A DNA stretch of 64,000 nt from positions 62,001 through 126,000 of the forward strand of contig JACJZP010000004.1 of the NCBI GenBank assembly GCA_020635535.1, given 5' to 3'. The translations under genes and the position numbers were made by a program. How positions within the stretch are numbered: position 1 is the first letter of the stretch; the number at the start of each line of letters is the position of its first letter. The notes under the pieces were generated by a model. The model was not told the origin of the DNA. It ran no database searches and saw only the letters and a list, made by a program, of their open reading frames with translations. Of the stretch, positions 7,022-15,427 are shown piece by piece. This DNA comes from Flavobacteriales bacterium. Its GTDB lineage: Bacteria > Bacteroidota > Bacteroidia > UBA10329.

Positions 7022-8701
7022 CTAACCTACTAACTTTCTATACTTCAGTCGTTTTGGGCCTGTGTCTCCCAAGCGTTTCTTGCGGTTCTCTTCGTAATCG
7101 GAGTAGCCACCTTCGAAGTAGTACACCTGCGAATCGCCTTCGAACGCCAGGATGTGCGTACAGATACGGTCCAAGAACCAACGGTCGTGAGAGATGATAA
7201 CCGCGCAACCTGCGAAGCTTTCGAGACCTTCTTCCAAGGCGCGGAGCGTGTTCACATCGATATCGTTGGTCGGCTCATCCAGCAGCAGCACGTTCGCTTC
7301 CTGCTTCAAGGTCATGGCCAAATGCAAACGGTTTCTTTCACCACCCGAAAGCATTCCTACTTTCTTGCCTTGATCGCCACCACCGAAGTTGAAGCGCGAC
7401 ACATAGGCACGTGAATTCAATCGTCTTCCGCCCAATTCCATCTCTTCCAAACCGTCTGAAATGGTTTCCCAAACGGTTTTGTTCGGGTCGATGTCCTGAT
7501 GCTGCTGATCCACGTAGGCCACCTTTACGGTATCGCCAACGGTGAACGAACCCGTATCTGGTGTTTCCAAGCCCATGATCATGCGGAAAAGTGTGGTCTT
7601 ACCCGCACCGTTCGGGCCGATGATGCCCACGATTCCGTTCGGTGGAAGACTGAAATTCAAGTGTTCGTAAAGCAGCTTGTCGCCATAGGCTTTGGAGATG
7701 TCGATGGCATCGATAACGTTGGTTCCCAAACGCGGTCCGTTGGGGATGAAGATCTCCAACTTCTCCTCTTTCTGCTTCACATCCTCATTCAAAAGCTTGT
7801 CGTATGCGCTCAAACGTGCCTTGCTCTTTGCCTGACGCGCCTTGGGGCTCATGCGCACCCACTCCAACTCGCGCTCCAACGTTTTTCTACGCTTGCTGGC
7901 CTGCTTCTCTTCCTGCGCCAGTCGCTTGCTCTTCTGATCGAGCCAGCTGCTGTAGTTCCCTTGCCATGGAATACCTTCTCCACGGTCGAGTTCGAGGATC
8001 CATCCGGCCACGTTATCGAGGAAGTAACGGTCGTGCGTAATGCCGATGACCGTTCCCTTGTACTGCTGCAAGTGCTGCTCCAACCAATCGATACTCTCGG
8101 CATCCAAGTGGTTGGTAGGCTCATCCAAAAGGAGAATGTCCGGCTCTTGAAGAAGCAATCTGCAAAGCGCCACTCTGCGCTTCTCCCCTCCTGAAAGGGT
8201 TCCGACCTTCTGATCATCAGGAGGACAACGCAACGCGTCCATGGCCCTTTCGAGCTTGTGGTCGAGTTCCCAACCGCCCATCGCTTCGATCTTATCAGCA
8301 AGAACACCCTGACGTTCGATGAGTTTGTTCATCTCATCATCGCTCATCGGCTCCCCGAATTTCAGGTTCACCTCATCATATTCCTTCATGATGCCAGCCA
8401 GTTCCGAAACGGCCTCCATCACCACTTCCTTCACGGTCTTGTCTGGGTCGAGCTGCGGTTCCTGCTCCAAGTATCCAACGGAATATCCTGGCGAGAAAAC
8501 GACATCGCCCTGAAAGCTTTTGTCTACTCCCGCAATGATCTTGAGCAGGGTTGATTTACCCGAACCGTTGAGACCGATGATACCGATCTTGGCCCCGTAG
8601 AAGAACGAGAGGTAGATATTATTGAGAACCTTCTTGTTATTGGATTGGAACGTCTTGCTGACGCCCACCATCGAAAAAATGACCTTCTTATCGTCTGACA
8701 T
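7022..8701 (-). CDS. ettA: Energy-dependent translational throttle protein EttA (ABC-F ATPase)
   Basis: 559 residues, close to the 555 of E. coli EttA. Two ABC ATPase domains are present without membrane segments: Walker A GLNGSGKST at 43-51, signature LSGGEKRRVALCRLL and Walker B ILLLDEPTNHLD in the first; GPNGAGKTT, LSGGERNRLHLA and VLLLDEPTNDID in the second. The charged P-site tRNA-interaction linker (RRKTLERELEWVRMSPKARQ) lies between them. EttA binds the ribosomal E site and gates the first elongation step according to energy state. The frame is open upstream to 9007, but the conserved start MSDDKKVIFSMVGVSK at 8701, with a -7 box 20 bases upstream, shows the extension is not translated. 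Confidence 0.95.
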   Translation of the reverse strand: MSDDKKVIFSMVGVSKTFQSNNKKVLNNIYLSFFYGAKIGIIGLNGSGKSTLLKIIAGVDKSFQGDVVFSPGYSVGYLEQEPQLDPDKTVKEVVMEAVSELAGIMKEYDEVNLKFGEPMSDDEMNKLIERQGVLADKIEAMGGWELDHKLERAMDALRCPPDDQKVGTLSGGEKRRVALCRLLLQEPDILLLDEPTNHLDAESIDWLEQHLQQYKGTVIGITHDRYFLDNVAGWILELDRGEGIPWQGNYSSWLDQKSKRLAQEEKQASKRRKTLERELEWVRMSPKARQAKSKARLSAYDKLLNEDVKQKEEKLEIFIPNGPRLGTNVIDAIDISKAYGDKLLYEHLNFSLPPNGIVGIIGPNGAGKTTLFRMIMGLETPDTGSFTVGDTVKVAYVDQQHQDIDPNKTVWETISDGLEEMELGGRRLNSRAYVSRFNFGGGDQGKKVGMLSGGERNRLHLAMTLKQEANVLLLDEPTNDIDVNTLRALEEGLESFAGCAVIISHDRWFLDRICTHILAFEGDSQVYYFEGGYSDYEENRKKRLGDTGPKRLKYRKLVG

Positions 8702-8720
8702 GGCTTGTGAAATTGGGGGG

Positions 8721-8728
8721 CAAAGGTA
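8721..8728 (-). promoter_or_regulatory. Bacteroidota -7 box (TACCTTTG) of ettA
   Basis: The minus strand reads TACCTTTG followed by a C-run. It matches the TAnnTTTG consensus and lies 19 bases before the ettA ATG, giving a short leader. Confidence 0.6.
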
Positions 8729-8820
8729 AGAAGACCGCGAAGAGGAAACGAAGGTGATTTTTGCACGAAAAACCCGACCTGCACAACTTCTTCCCGTTTG
8801 TTGCGCAAGGTCGGGGCACT

Positions 8821-8899
8821 GTAGAGACGCGATGAATCGCATCTCAAAATCACCACAGGTTTTATTCTGAGCGTCAGACGCGATGAATCGCGTCTCTAC
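8821..8899. repeat. Paired palindromic repeat GTAGAGACGCGAT..ATCGCGTCTCTAC
   Basis: Two self-palindromic units (8824-8845 and 8876-8895) face each other, so the whole segment also forms a larger inverted repeat whose ends are GTAGAGACGCGAT and ATCGCGTCTCTAC. Similar GAGACGCGAT palindromes are scattered in many bacterial genomes. The right end supplies the TAG stop (8896-8898) of the neighbouring gene. The structure may also stop transcription from 8896-10188. Confidence 0.75.
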
Positions 8900-10188
8900 G
8901 AACCTCCCATAGCCTGAAGACTTTGAATATCGTTTTCGATGGAAAGGATCAATAAGCAGGTGGCTGTGCAGAAAACAGGGCTTGTAATACAATGATGACC
9001 ATTCCAACTGCCATCTTGATTCTGAATTCGGAGCATCTTGCCGGAAACATCATCATACCAGTTTTTCCAACTGTTGTCTTTAGCTATAACTAGTCCTTCA
9101 CCAGTTTGAAGGAAGCTCAGAAACTCCTCTCCTCCATTGTTTCCAAAACCGCTCATTACATCTTGACGCTGAGCAGTTTGCTTTGCCTTTTGGTAAACAT
9201 TATATGCCGTTGCTTTGCGTGTAGCCTCATCTTCAGTGAAGCCCAATTGTCGCAGGTCGTCTGCGGTTACGGTTGTTGCTTCGCCACGCGATGGCATCTT
9301 ATCAACCAATTTCTCCTCCACTTCGCGTGCATCTTTAGCTGCTGCGCGTGTAGATCCGGAAACCGAATAAAGTACAATACCTGCACCTCGATCCGTGTTC
9401 ACATTTCCTGTTTCGGCATCGTAGTTACTCGTCTGGTATTGCTTTGCACGTTCTAATTTCTTGGTATCCACATCGGCACCTGCATATTCTGCAGCCTCCA
9501 ACGCGTTGGTTGCCAATGAAGACTGTAGAACACCCGCCCAACCAGCGCCTTGCGTACTTCCATCTGACATTTGGCCTTTCTGAATTTTGACCACGCAAAC
9601 ATTCAAAGCTTCGTTAATTCTTGTTCTGAGTGAATGATTCTTCGGAAGTTTTTCCAACAGGTTGGTTAAGAATTGTGACGCAAGGACCACATCAATATTC
9701 TGCCCGAGCTTGGTCTGGATCTGTGTGTTCTGAAGGTCGGTAATGTTCAGTGAGTTCGGGTTAGATCCCTCAACCTGTTGAAGTATGTAATCGACCGCTT
9801 TTTTCAGTTGTCCACTGAATTCTCCCTTGTCAAGTGTATTTCCATTTCTGAGCAACGCCATTCCAACCATTGAGGTGGTTGCAGGGTCAGCAGCTACTGC
9901 GTGCGGATCCATTTCCTGCTGGCGATAATGACTGCCCGCTCCCCAGCCGCCATTCTTCTGTTGTGCTTCGGCAATCCAATTGAGGCCATGCTCCAAAGAG
10001 CTCATCACCTTATCTGGCGTTTTGTACTTGGCGTAATCTTCGGTGGCCTCAATTCCCATCATGGAGTTAAAAACACAGCCTTTTTCAGGCAATGGTTCTC
10101 GCAAGGAAAACCTTTCTGGAAATGCGGAATAAAGTGCAACAAAAAGGGCTGTTGATACTGTTGTGATAATGACTGCAAGCGTTTTCAT
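8896..10188 (-). CDS. Exported prenyltransferase/squalene-oxidase-repeat protein
   Basis: 430 residues with an N-terminal membrane anchor or signal (MKTLAVIITTVSTALFVALY). The body is helical and shows alpha/alpha-toroid repeats of the terpene cyclase/squalene oxidase type: HGLNWIAEAQQKNGGWGAG near 68, and QNQDGSWNGHHCITSPVFCTA near 390-410, followed by a helix. A central lower-similarity segment (about 240-350) is rich in charged residues. Such proteins are usually called prenyltransferase/squalene oxidase repeat-containing proteins. No DxDD or DXXDXA catalytic motif is visible, so cyclase activity is doubtful and a binding role is as likely. The last codons and the stop run into the palindromic repeat. 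Confidence 0.7.
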   Translation of the reverse strand: MKTLAVIITTVSTALFVALYSAFPERFSLREPLPEKGCVFNSMMGIEATEDYAKYKTPDKVMSSLEHGLNWIAEAQQKNGGWGAGSHYRQQEMDPHAVAADPATTSMVGMALLRNGNTLDKGEFSGQLKKAVDYILQQVEGSNPNSLNITDLQNTQIQTKLGQNIDVVLASQFLTNLLEKLPKNHSLRTRINEALNVCVVKIQKGQMSDGSTQGAGWAGVLQSSLATNALEAAEYAGADVDTKKLERAKQYQTSNYDAETGNVNTDRGAGIVLYSVSGSTRAAAKDAREVEEKLVDKMPSRGEATTVTADDLRQLGFTEDEATRKATAYNVYQKAKQTAQRQDVMSGFGNNGGEEFLSFLQTGEGLVIAKDNSWKNWYDDVSGKMLRIQNQDGSWNGHHCITSPVFCTATCLLILSIENDIQSLQAMGGS

Positions 10189-10277
10189 GTCTGTAGATTT
10201 TTTGGGTTCAACTTTCCCTTTTGATGCAGCTGTTTTGATAATTCCACAAATCGTTCATCGCTGCCATGGAAACAGAA

Positions 10278-10308
10278 AAGGCCGCACGGAATTGCACCGA
10301 GCGACCTT
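10278..10308 (-). terminator. Probable terminator after the 10360-11541 gene pair
   Basis: An 8-bp stem (AAGGTCGC with GCGGCCTT on the minus strand, one G-T pair), extended by CGG/CCG, is followed by TTCTGTTT. It lies about 50 bases after the stop of the small gene. Confidence 0.5.
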
Positions 10309-10359
10309 AATAAGCGTTAAGAAACGTTCAGCTATCGCGTTATCCCATAAGAATGGTTT

Positions 10360-10569
10360 CTAATATGGAACTCTCTCAACAAATCGAATCTTCAAATCTC
10401 CATCTCCAAAATATCTACTAAATGTCAAGGATTGAGCTACTCCAGAAAACAAGTCCCAGTACAACTCCTTGGTGATCACAGGATATCGAGTAATCGCTTC
10501 TCTAAGCTCCATGGTTTCTCTACCGTTTGGAGAAGTGATTATGACCTTTTTAGTTAAATCCGTTTTCAT
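10360..10569 (-). CDS. Small hypothetical protein (69 aa)
   Basis: A 69-residue product starting MKTDLTKKVIITSPNG, with an ATG at 10569, six bases after the stop of the upstream gene, so the two are probably co-transcribed. It is charged and soluble-looking with no signal peptide or recognisable motif. It is followed by a probable terminator. I do not recognise the family; position and spacing are the main support for it being a real gene. Confidence 0.55.
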   Translation of the reverse strand: MKTDLTKKVIITSPNGRETMELREAITRYPVITKELYWDLFSGVAQSLTFSRYFGDGDLKIRFVERVPY

Positions 10570-10575
10570 TTTTTA

Positions 10576-11541
10576 TCAGCTTAATAAAGAATATTTGACC
10601 AAGAGAATTCCATCACGCCTCCAGCGCACCCATATGTCGTGGTCCACCTCCTTATCCGGATGCACCTGTAGCCAATCGTCTTTAACCGAAACGGGGTAAA
10701 AGATTCCGTTGTGATCAACACTTTGATCTGGAACAGCGTTATCCATCGGTTTTATTCGCGGTGGAAAATCCGTTGGGTTAAGGAGTTCAACCGAATGAAC
10801 GTTCAACAGAAACTCCGGCCAGTAAGAGAAACCCACATCTGGCTTGTAAACCCAAAAAGTTTGCCCATTGGTTTTGTTGACGATCACCTCCATCCAATTT
10901 TTTTGAACCGTAACGGCCACCAATTGCAAAATGCCGTAATCGAGTTTCATATACTGCGGTACAAACCAAGGTGGTGCCGTGGCTATATCTACAAAATGAA
11001 GCGCATCGTTAAATGTGAGGCTGTCAATCGCCCGTAGGTTTTCGGGCAATTCATTATGCTGTGGTTTGCCGTAAAACCGTAGCGTTCTGCCAACTTCTGG
11101 CAAGATGGAAACAATACCAATTCCCATTTCCGTTCCATCGGCTAACCTAAGATCTTTGGCTGTAGAAGATGGTTTTGGTTCCATTGCCTCGGCCACCAAC
11201 CTACTGGGGTTCCTGCCTCCAAAAAGCTCCGCGTTCTCTTTCTCCCGTTCTGCTTGGCGTTGCTTGTATTGATGATGAAAAACTCCCCAAAGAACCAATG
11301 ATGTCACTAGAAGAATTGCTGTGAGAATCATCTTGGCCTTCTCCTCTAGTTTACGCAGAAGAACAATGGATACCACCAAGCCAATGGCTGAGCCCATAAG
11401 CGCCAGAACGGCAGCTGTTCCAGCACCCGCCAGTCCATCGCCTTCATTCACAAAAAAGTACTTGGCAATTGTTCCACCGCTTATAAATCCGATGAATAGC
11501 ATTGAAAGAACCAAAAAGAAACCGACCACGAATTTTTTCAT
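10576..11541 (-). CDS. Hypothetical membrane protein with soluble C-terminal domain
   Basis: 321 residues from the ATG at 11541 (MKKFVVGFF), preferred over an upstream in-frame start because it opens with a hydrophobic helix. Three membrane segments are seen: about 4-22, 38-60 and 70-90 (MILTAILLVTSLVLWGVF). A polar linker rich in Glu and Arg leads into a C-terminal domain of about 190 residues with several tryptophans (PPWFVPQYM, FWVYKPDVGFSYWPEF, DIWVRWRRDGI). No known family was recognised. It is followed at six bases by the 69-residue gene. Confidence 0.65.
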   Translation of the reverse strand: MKKFVVGFFLVLSMLFIGFISGGTIAKYFFVNEGDGLAGAGTAAVLALMGSAIGLVVSIVLLRKLEEKAKMILTAILLVTSLVLWGVFHHQYKQRQAEREKENAELFGGRNPSRLVAEAMEPKPSSTAKDLRLADGTEMGIGIVSILPEVGRTLRFYGKPQHNELPENLRAIDSLTFNDALHFVDIATAPPWFVPQYMKLDYGILQLVAVTVQKNWMEVIVNKTNGQTFWVYKPDVGFSYWPEFLLNVHSVELLNPTDFPPRIKPMDNAVPDQSVDHNGIFYPVSVKDDWLQVHPDKEVDHDIWVRWRRDGILLVKYSLLS

Positions 11542-11590
11542 GGATTGAAAGTAGATTGAAAAACCAAAAACGAGAAGTAGAAAAAGGCAG

Positions 11591-12238
11591 TTATGTGATG
11601 GGAATGGACAGAAAAACTCCGAATTCCTTTGGGAAATGCACGCTAATGCGACCGTGAACCGCACCTTGCTCGTCATAGAATTTGGCGCGCTGCGAAAGCG
11701 GCACAATGGCTTCGTGCCATACGTTGGGATGGATGTAAAGTCCTTTGCCTCCTTCTACCAGAAATGCTTTGAAATGCTCCGGTTTTACATCATCTCCTGG
11801 CAATGCCAAAGCCGTCATGAAAGAATCGCAGCCTTCCAACGGAAAGAACAATTGTCCGCCATCGGGATGATAGTTGGCATGCCATAGCAATACGCGTTCG
11901 GGTTTTTCAGTTGAAGTTTCTGAAGCGTCTTTCGGGTTCTTGCTCCAGCCGAAAACGTATTGCGAATTCACGGCATCGTTCTTCCCTTTGAATACATCGC
12001 CTTGCCAATAAAAAGTGAAATCTCCTGAAACGGTGCCTGCCTCATCGCCTGTTCCCTCATCCACTTGGCGCCAACCTTGGGCTGGCCACCGCACAATTTC
12101 CAAGGGGTAGTTCTGGTATTCATCCGGCTCTACTAGCTTACCATATCCTGCTAAATTTTCGGGCGTGGCCTTAATGATCTCTACTTCGTGCCATGGCAAT
12201 GCAGGTGGCACATCGGGGTTCAGGTAATCGATTTTCAT
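11591..12238 (-). CDS. Ureidoglycolate lyase (AllA)-like cupin
   Basis: 215 residues, cytoplasmic. The C-terminal half has the AllA-type cupin pattern: GGQLFFPLEGCDSFMTALA, then FKAFLVEGGKGLYIHPNVWHE with the WHE histidine. Ureidoglycolate lyases split ureidoglycolate into glyoxylate and urea in allantoin use, but no other purine-catabolic gene lies nearby, and the N-terminal half is longer than in E. coli AllA (160 residues). The true substrate is therefore open. The start is the ATG at 12238. It is divergent from the SIMPL gene across a 106-base spacer that must hold promoters for both. Confidence 0.6.
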   Translation of the reverse strand: MKIDYLNPDVPPALPWHEVEIIKATPENLAGYGKLVEPDEYQNYPLEIVRWPAQGWRQVDEGTGDEAGTVSGDFTFYWQGDVFKGKNDAVNSQYVFGWSKNPKDASETSTEKPERVLLWHANYHPDGGQLFFPLEGCDSFMTALALPGDDVKPEHFKAFLVEGGKGLYIHPNVWHEAIVPLSQRAKFYDEQGAVHGRISVHFPKEFGVFLSIPIT

Positions 12239-12344
12239 GATTCAAATGAACATAATGCCGGTCATATTGAACTCGATTAACATATTTTTAATTTGGCCGA
12301 ACAATGAATCGCTGAGTTGCGCATTCTATCAATAAATACATGCC

Positions 12345-13073
12345 ATGAAAACCACTAACGCCATTCTATTTGCCGCTGCTATTGTGCTTGCAGCCTTATT
12401 CCTCGGAAACGCTTACGTTGAACGTGCCGAACAAACGGGTACCATAAGTGTAACCGGTTTGGGTTCGGAGGATTTTGTCTCTGACCTTATTGTTTGGGAA
12501 GGAAGATTTGTTCGGGAAAACAGCGACCTGAAAGCTGCTTATGCGGCATTGGAACAGGACAAATCCATTATTCGGGAATACTTGGTTTCGAAAGGACTGA
12601 AACCAGAACAGGTTGTATTTAAAGCAGTAAGCACTGCAGAACAAAGCGAACCTCAATACCAGAACGGCAATTACATCGGGGCAAAGTTTGTGGGTTATCA
12701 GTTGACGCAGGCCGTTGAGATAGAATCTAGAGACGTAGCAAAAGTGGAAGAACTCTCCCGATCCATTACAGAATTGATGAACAAAGGGGTTCAGTTCTAC
12801 TCTAATCCACCACGGTATTACTATACCAAAATGGCCGACCTTAAGATTGAAATGATCCGAAAGGCTACGGAAGATGCTCGACTAAGAGCCGAAACCATTG
12901 CGGCCAATTCTGGCGGAGAACTTGGCGATCTTCAAATTGCCACAATGGGCGTTTTTCAGATAACTGGCCAAAACAGTAACGAAGACTACAGCTGGGGCGG
13001 TGCTTTTAATACGGCCGACAAGAACAAAACTGCCAGCATAACCATGCGTTTGGTGTACGAGGTGGAAGATTAG
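12345..13073 (+). CDS. SIMPL-domain (DUF541) periplasmic protein
   Basis: 242 residues with an N-terminal membrane anchor (about 4-22) and then a SIMPL/DUF541 domain: GTISVTGLGSEDFVSDL, and later TEDARLRAETIAANSGGELGDL, typical of the family. Homologues form periplasmic oligomers and have been linked to oxidative-stress protection and to signalling, but no biochemical activity is fixed. The stop codon TAG (13071-13073) overlaps the TAA stop of the convergent amt gene by two bases, so no room exists for a terminator of its own. Confidence 0.85.
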   Translation: MKTTNAILFAAAIVLAALFLGNAYVERAEQTGTISVTGLGSEDFVSDLIVWEGRFVRENSDLKAAYAALEQDKSIIREYLVSKGLKPEQVVFKAVSTAEQSEPQYQNGNYIGAKFVGYQLTQAVEIESRDVAKVEELSRSITELMNKGVQFYSNPPRYYYTKMADLKIEMIRKATEDARLRAETIAANSGGELGDLQIATMGVFQITGQNSNEDYSWGGAFNTADKNKTASITMRLVYEVED

Positions 13074-14392
13074 TCCACACGGGCGAGAATGTACTTCTCG
13101 TCATGCTGGGTAAGGTCAAGGCCGATTTCTTCTGCTTCCTCACTTACACGTAGCGGAATGATAGCGTTGGTGATGTAATACAATAGATAAGAGCCGAAGA
13201 ATGTGAATGCACCAACAATCACCAGCGCGAGCATGTGATTAAGGAACAAGGTTGTTTCGCCTGTGATCAGTCCACCATCCAAAGCGAAAACGGCCGTAAG
13301 AATCATACCCACAATTCCGCCAAGTCCGTGGCAAGGAAATACGTCTAGCGTATCATCCAAAGTTGATTTCGACTTGATATGGACAGCAATATTCGAGACG
13401 ATGCTGGCAATGATACCGATGGCAATGCTGGCACCGAAACTCACAAAACCCGCAGCAGGTGTAATAGCAACTAAGCCAACCACTGCTCCAATACAGCCAC
13501 CAAGTGCGGAAGGTTTTCTACCTCTGGCAGAATCGTAAACCAACCAAGCCAACATGGCTGCGGCCGATGCCAAATTGGTATTAACGAAAGCGCTCACAGC
13601 CAAACCATCTGCCGCCAAGGCAGAACCAGCATTGAATCCGAACCAACCGAACCAAAGAAGCCCTGTACCGAGCAATACATAAGGAATATTGACAGGCGTG
13701 TTCTCCACCTTTTCCATGTGCACTTTTCTACGGCCAAAGAACATGGCACCGGCCAAAGCTGCCATTCCTGCCGAAATGTGAACAACCGTTCCTCCCGCAA
13801 AATCAAGCACACCCCATTTGAAAAGGAATCCTTCCGGGTGCCAGGTCCAATGCGCAAGTGGTGTGTAAATGAACAGGCAGAACAGTACAATGAAGAGCAT
13901 GTAACCCCAGAACTTGATCCTCTCTGCAAACGCGCCCGTGATCAGAGCTGGTGTAATGATGGCAAACTTGAGTTGGAAGGCAGCGAAAAGCACAAATGGA
14001 ATTCCTGTTGCGATACTTGAATGTGCGGCCGTTCCCACATTATCAAACATGAAAAAGGTGCGTGGGTCGCCAATGATCCCGCCAATACTATCTCCGAAAC
14101 TGAGGCTGAAACCAACTACAAACCACAGAACCGTGATAACACCCAAAGCCACAAAACTTTGGAGCATGGTGGATATGATATTCTTGGCCGAAACCATACC
14201 TCCGTAGAAATAGGAAAGCCCTGGGGTCATGAGTAGAACGAGGCCTGCGGCCGATATCAACCAAGCAATATCGCCTGCGTTAAAATCGCCACCTTCTGGA
14301 TGTGTGGTTGGATACAATGCCGCAAAGGCTCCTACCAACAGCAATAATACCAAGGTTATCTGCGCGTACGTTTTACTCATTTTCTTTCCCAT
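13070..14392 (-). CDS. amt: Ammonium transporter Amt
   Basis: 440 residues with about 11-12 membrane helices. Pore features of the Amt/Mep/Rh family are present: the first helix region AWLISAAGLVLLMTPGLSYFYGG and the paired histidines in DFAGGTVVHISAGMAALAGA and DVFPCHGLGGIVGMI. It conducts ammonia/ammonium across the inner membrane. An N-terminal hydrophobic segment precedes the first pore helix, and ATGs at 14392 and 14380 are both possible. No glnK/PII gene is adjacent, although amt-glnK pairing is common. The product's 3' end overlaps the stop codon of the SIMPL gene. Confidence 0.95.
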   Translation of the reverse strand: MGKKMSKTYAQITLVLLLLVGAFAALYPTTHPEGGDFNAGDIAWLISAAGLVLLMTPGLSYFYGGMVSAKNIISTMLQSFVALGVITVLWFVVGFSLSFGDSIGGIIGDPRTFFMFDNVGTAAHSSIATGIPFVLFAAFQLKFAIITPALITGAFAERIKFWGYMLFIVLFCLFIYTPLAHWTWHPEGFLFKWGVLDFAGGTVVHISAGMAALAGAMFFGRRKVHMEKVENTPVNIPYVLLGTGLLWFGWFGFNAGSALAADGLAVSAFVNTNLASAAAMLAWLVYDSARGRKPSALGGCIGAVVGLVAITPAAGFVSFGASIAIGIIASIVSNIAVHIKSKSTLDDTLDVFPCHGLGGIVGMILTAVFALDGGLITGETTLFLNHMLALVIVGAFTFFGSYLLYYITNAIIPLRVSEEAEEIGLDLTQHDEKYILARVD

Positions 14393-14477
14393 GCCTCAGA
14401 ATTTTTAATCCGACCGCAAAGAAAAAGAGTTTAAAAATCAATTACCCCCAATTTTATAGGGGTTTATCAAGATTTTA

Positions 14478-15212
14478 TCAATAATTACTACCTGATACAG
14501 GGAAATAGATCGGATTCCGCTCATTGAACCTGCGGATGAAGAACATTCCTTTCTGCTTTTCGTCTCGACCCGATAGCGCATTGAACTCCTCCAGGAGCAC
14601 TGGGTCATCTTTTAGTATCTGAGCTACCAATTCTGGAGGTAAGTACCCCATCTCCCCTCTATTTGCCAACAAAAGTCTTCCTGTCTTGAATTCAAGCATA
14701 AGCTGAACCTGTTCGGTTTCCATTACGGTCATCGAATTATTGTACATGGGGTCGTAAATGCCGCCCATACCCATATTCGGGCCAGGACTCATGGTGCGAT
14801 AATATGTTTCGTAAGCCGTGAAAAGCGAGATCGCACCGATACTCACAAGTGGATAGAAATCAAAGAACTCGGGATTATTCATGGTACTCTCTGCCCCGAA
14901 CCCGATAAAAACACGCCCCTGCTGACAAAATCCCCAAAGCTGCTGCACTCCGATCACCCTTTCCTCATAGAGATTATCGTAGTAGACAACAGAGTCGTTC
15001 TGCAACACTTGCTCCAAGTAATCGGCATCGCGTATGTCGTAGTCGCTAACGATGTATTCTAAAGGAATCGGATTGTTATTCTTGAAATCAAGAAATGTAA
15101 TGTAGAGCCCGTCCTTGAACTCGAAATCTTTGGTGTACTCCACCATTTGCTGACCAAACATCAGTGTTGGAAACAGCATGAGCAGAATGGAAACCCTCAG
15201 AAATCCCATCAT
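14478..15212 (-). CDS. Exported hypothetical protein, FIRRFNERNPI family
   Basis: 244 residues with a signal peptide (about 1-20, ending FGQQ). The body contains KDGLYITFLDFKNNNPIPLE and LWGFCQQGRVFIGFG, and the C-terminal motif FFIRRFNERNPIYFP. A second gene in this window (27277-27975) has the same layout, including EGIYRTFDEFRRNEPF, FFGYCRNDTVYISF and the same ending RRFNERNPI, so the two are paralogues of an unnamed Bacteroidota family. It directly follows a 53-residue membrane protein (TGA then ATG with no gap), so the two form an operon. The function is unknown; export to the periplasm is inferred from the signal peptide. Confidence 0.65.
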   Translation of the reverse strand: MMGFLRVSILLMLFPTLMFGQQMVEYTKDFEFKDGLYITFLDFKNNNPIPLEYIVSDYDIRDADYLEQVLQNDSVVYYDNLYEERVIGVQQLWGFCQQGRVFIGFGAESTMNNPEFFDFYPLVSIGAISLFTAYETYYRTMSPGPNMGMGGIYDPMYNNSMTVMETEQVQLMLEFKTGRLLLANRGEMGYLPPELVAQILKDDPVLLEEFNALSGRDEKQKGMFFIRRFNERNPIYFPVSGSNY

Positions 15213-15374
15213 TCAATTCAACTCCAATGTATCTTGCACAAGAACGGAATCAGTTGGCGCTTGGTTCATTTCATCATTGCTGGAAGGATGATTTGGCAAA
15301 TACCAGAACCACATGGTAAGCGCAGCCAGAATAAAGGCAATAATGCCTGACATTAAGAACAATCGTTTGAACAT
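15213..15374 (-). CDS. Small single-pass membrane protein (53 aa)
   Basis: The start is chosen at the ATG at 15374 (MFKRLFLMSG), four bases after a TACCTTTG -7 box. A longer frame would begin inside the divergent gene's promoter. One membrane helix spans about residues 4-25, followed by an acidic tail (SSNDEMNQAPTDS). Its stop abuts the start of the 14478-15212 gene. No family is recognised. The promoter placement implies a leaderless or nearly leaderless transcript. Confidence 0.65.
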   Translation of the reverse strand: MFKRLFLMSGIIAFILAALTMWFWYLPNHPSSNDEMNQAPTDSVLVQDTLELN

Positions 15375-15378
15375 GTGG

Positions 15379-15386
15379 CAAAGGTA
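15379..15386 (-). promoter_or_regulatory. -7 box (TACCTTTG) for the 15374 operon
   Basis: The minus strand reads TACCTTTG, a match to TAnnTTTG, ending 4 bases before the ATG at 15374. It shares a 53-base divergent spacer with an opposite -7 box. Confidence 0.55.
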
Positions 15387-15409
15387 TCGGTTAGCAAACG
15401 GATAGTGGG

Positions 15410-15417
15410 TAAATTTG
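15410..15417 (+). promoter_or_regulatory. -7 box (TAAATTTG) for the prenyltransferase gene
   Basis: TAAATTTG matches TAnnTTTG and lies 10 bases before the ATG at 15428. It faces away from the box at 15379-15386, so the spacer is a compact divergent promoter. Confidence 0.55.
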
Positions 15418-15427
15418 TCAACCTTAG

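Noticed and set aside
7499..8194. Long antisense open frame (231 aa) across ettA
   Set aside because: It lies opposite a well-conserved ATPase gene, has no family motif and follows the codon pattern of the true gene in mirror image.
8702..9007. N-terminal extension of ettA of about 100 residues
   Set aside because: The open frame continues upstream, but the conserved EttA start, the -7 box at 8721-8728 and the palindromic repeat within the extension show it is not coding.
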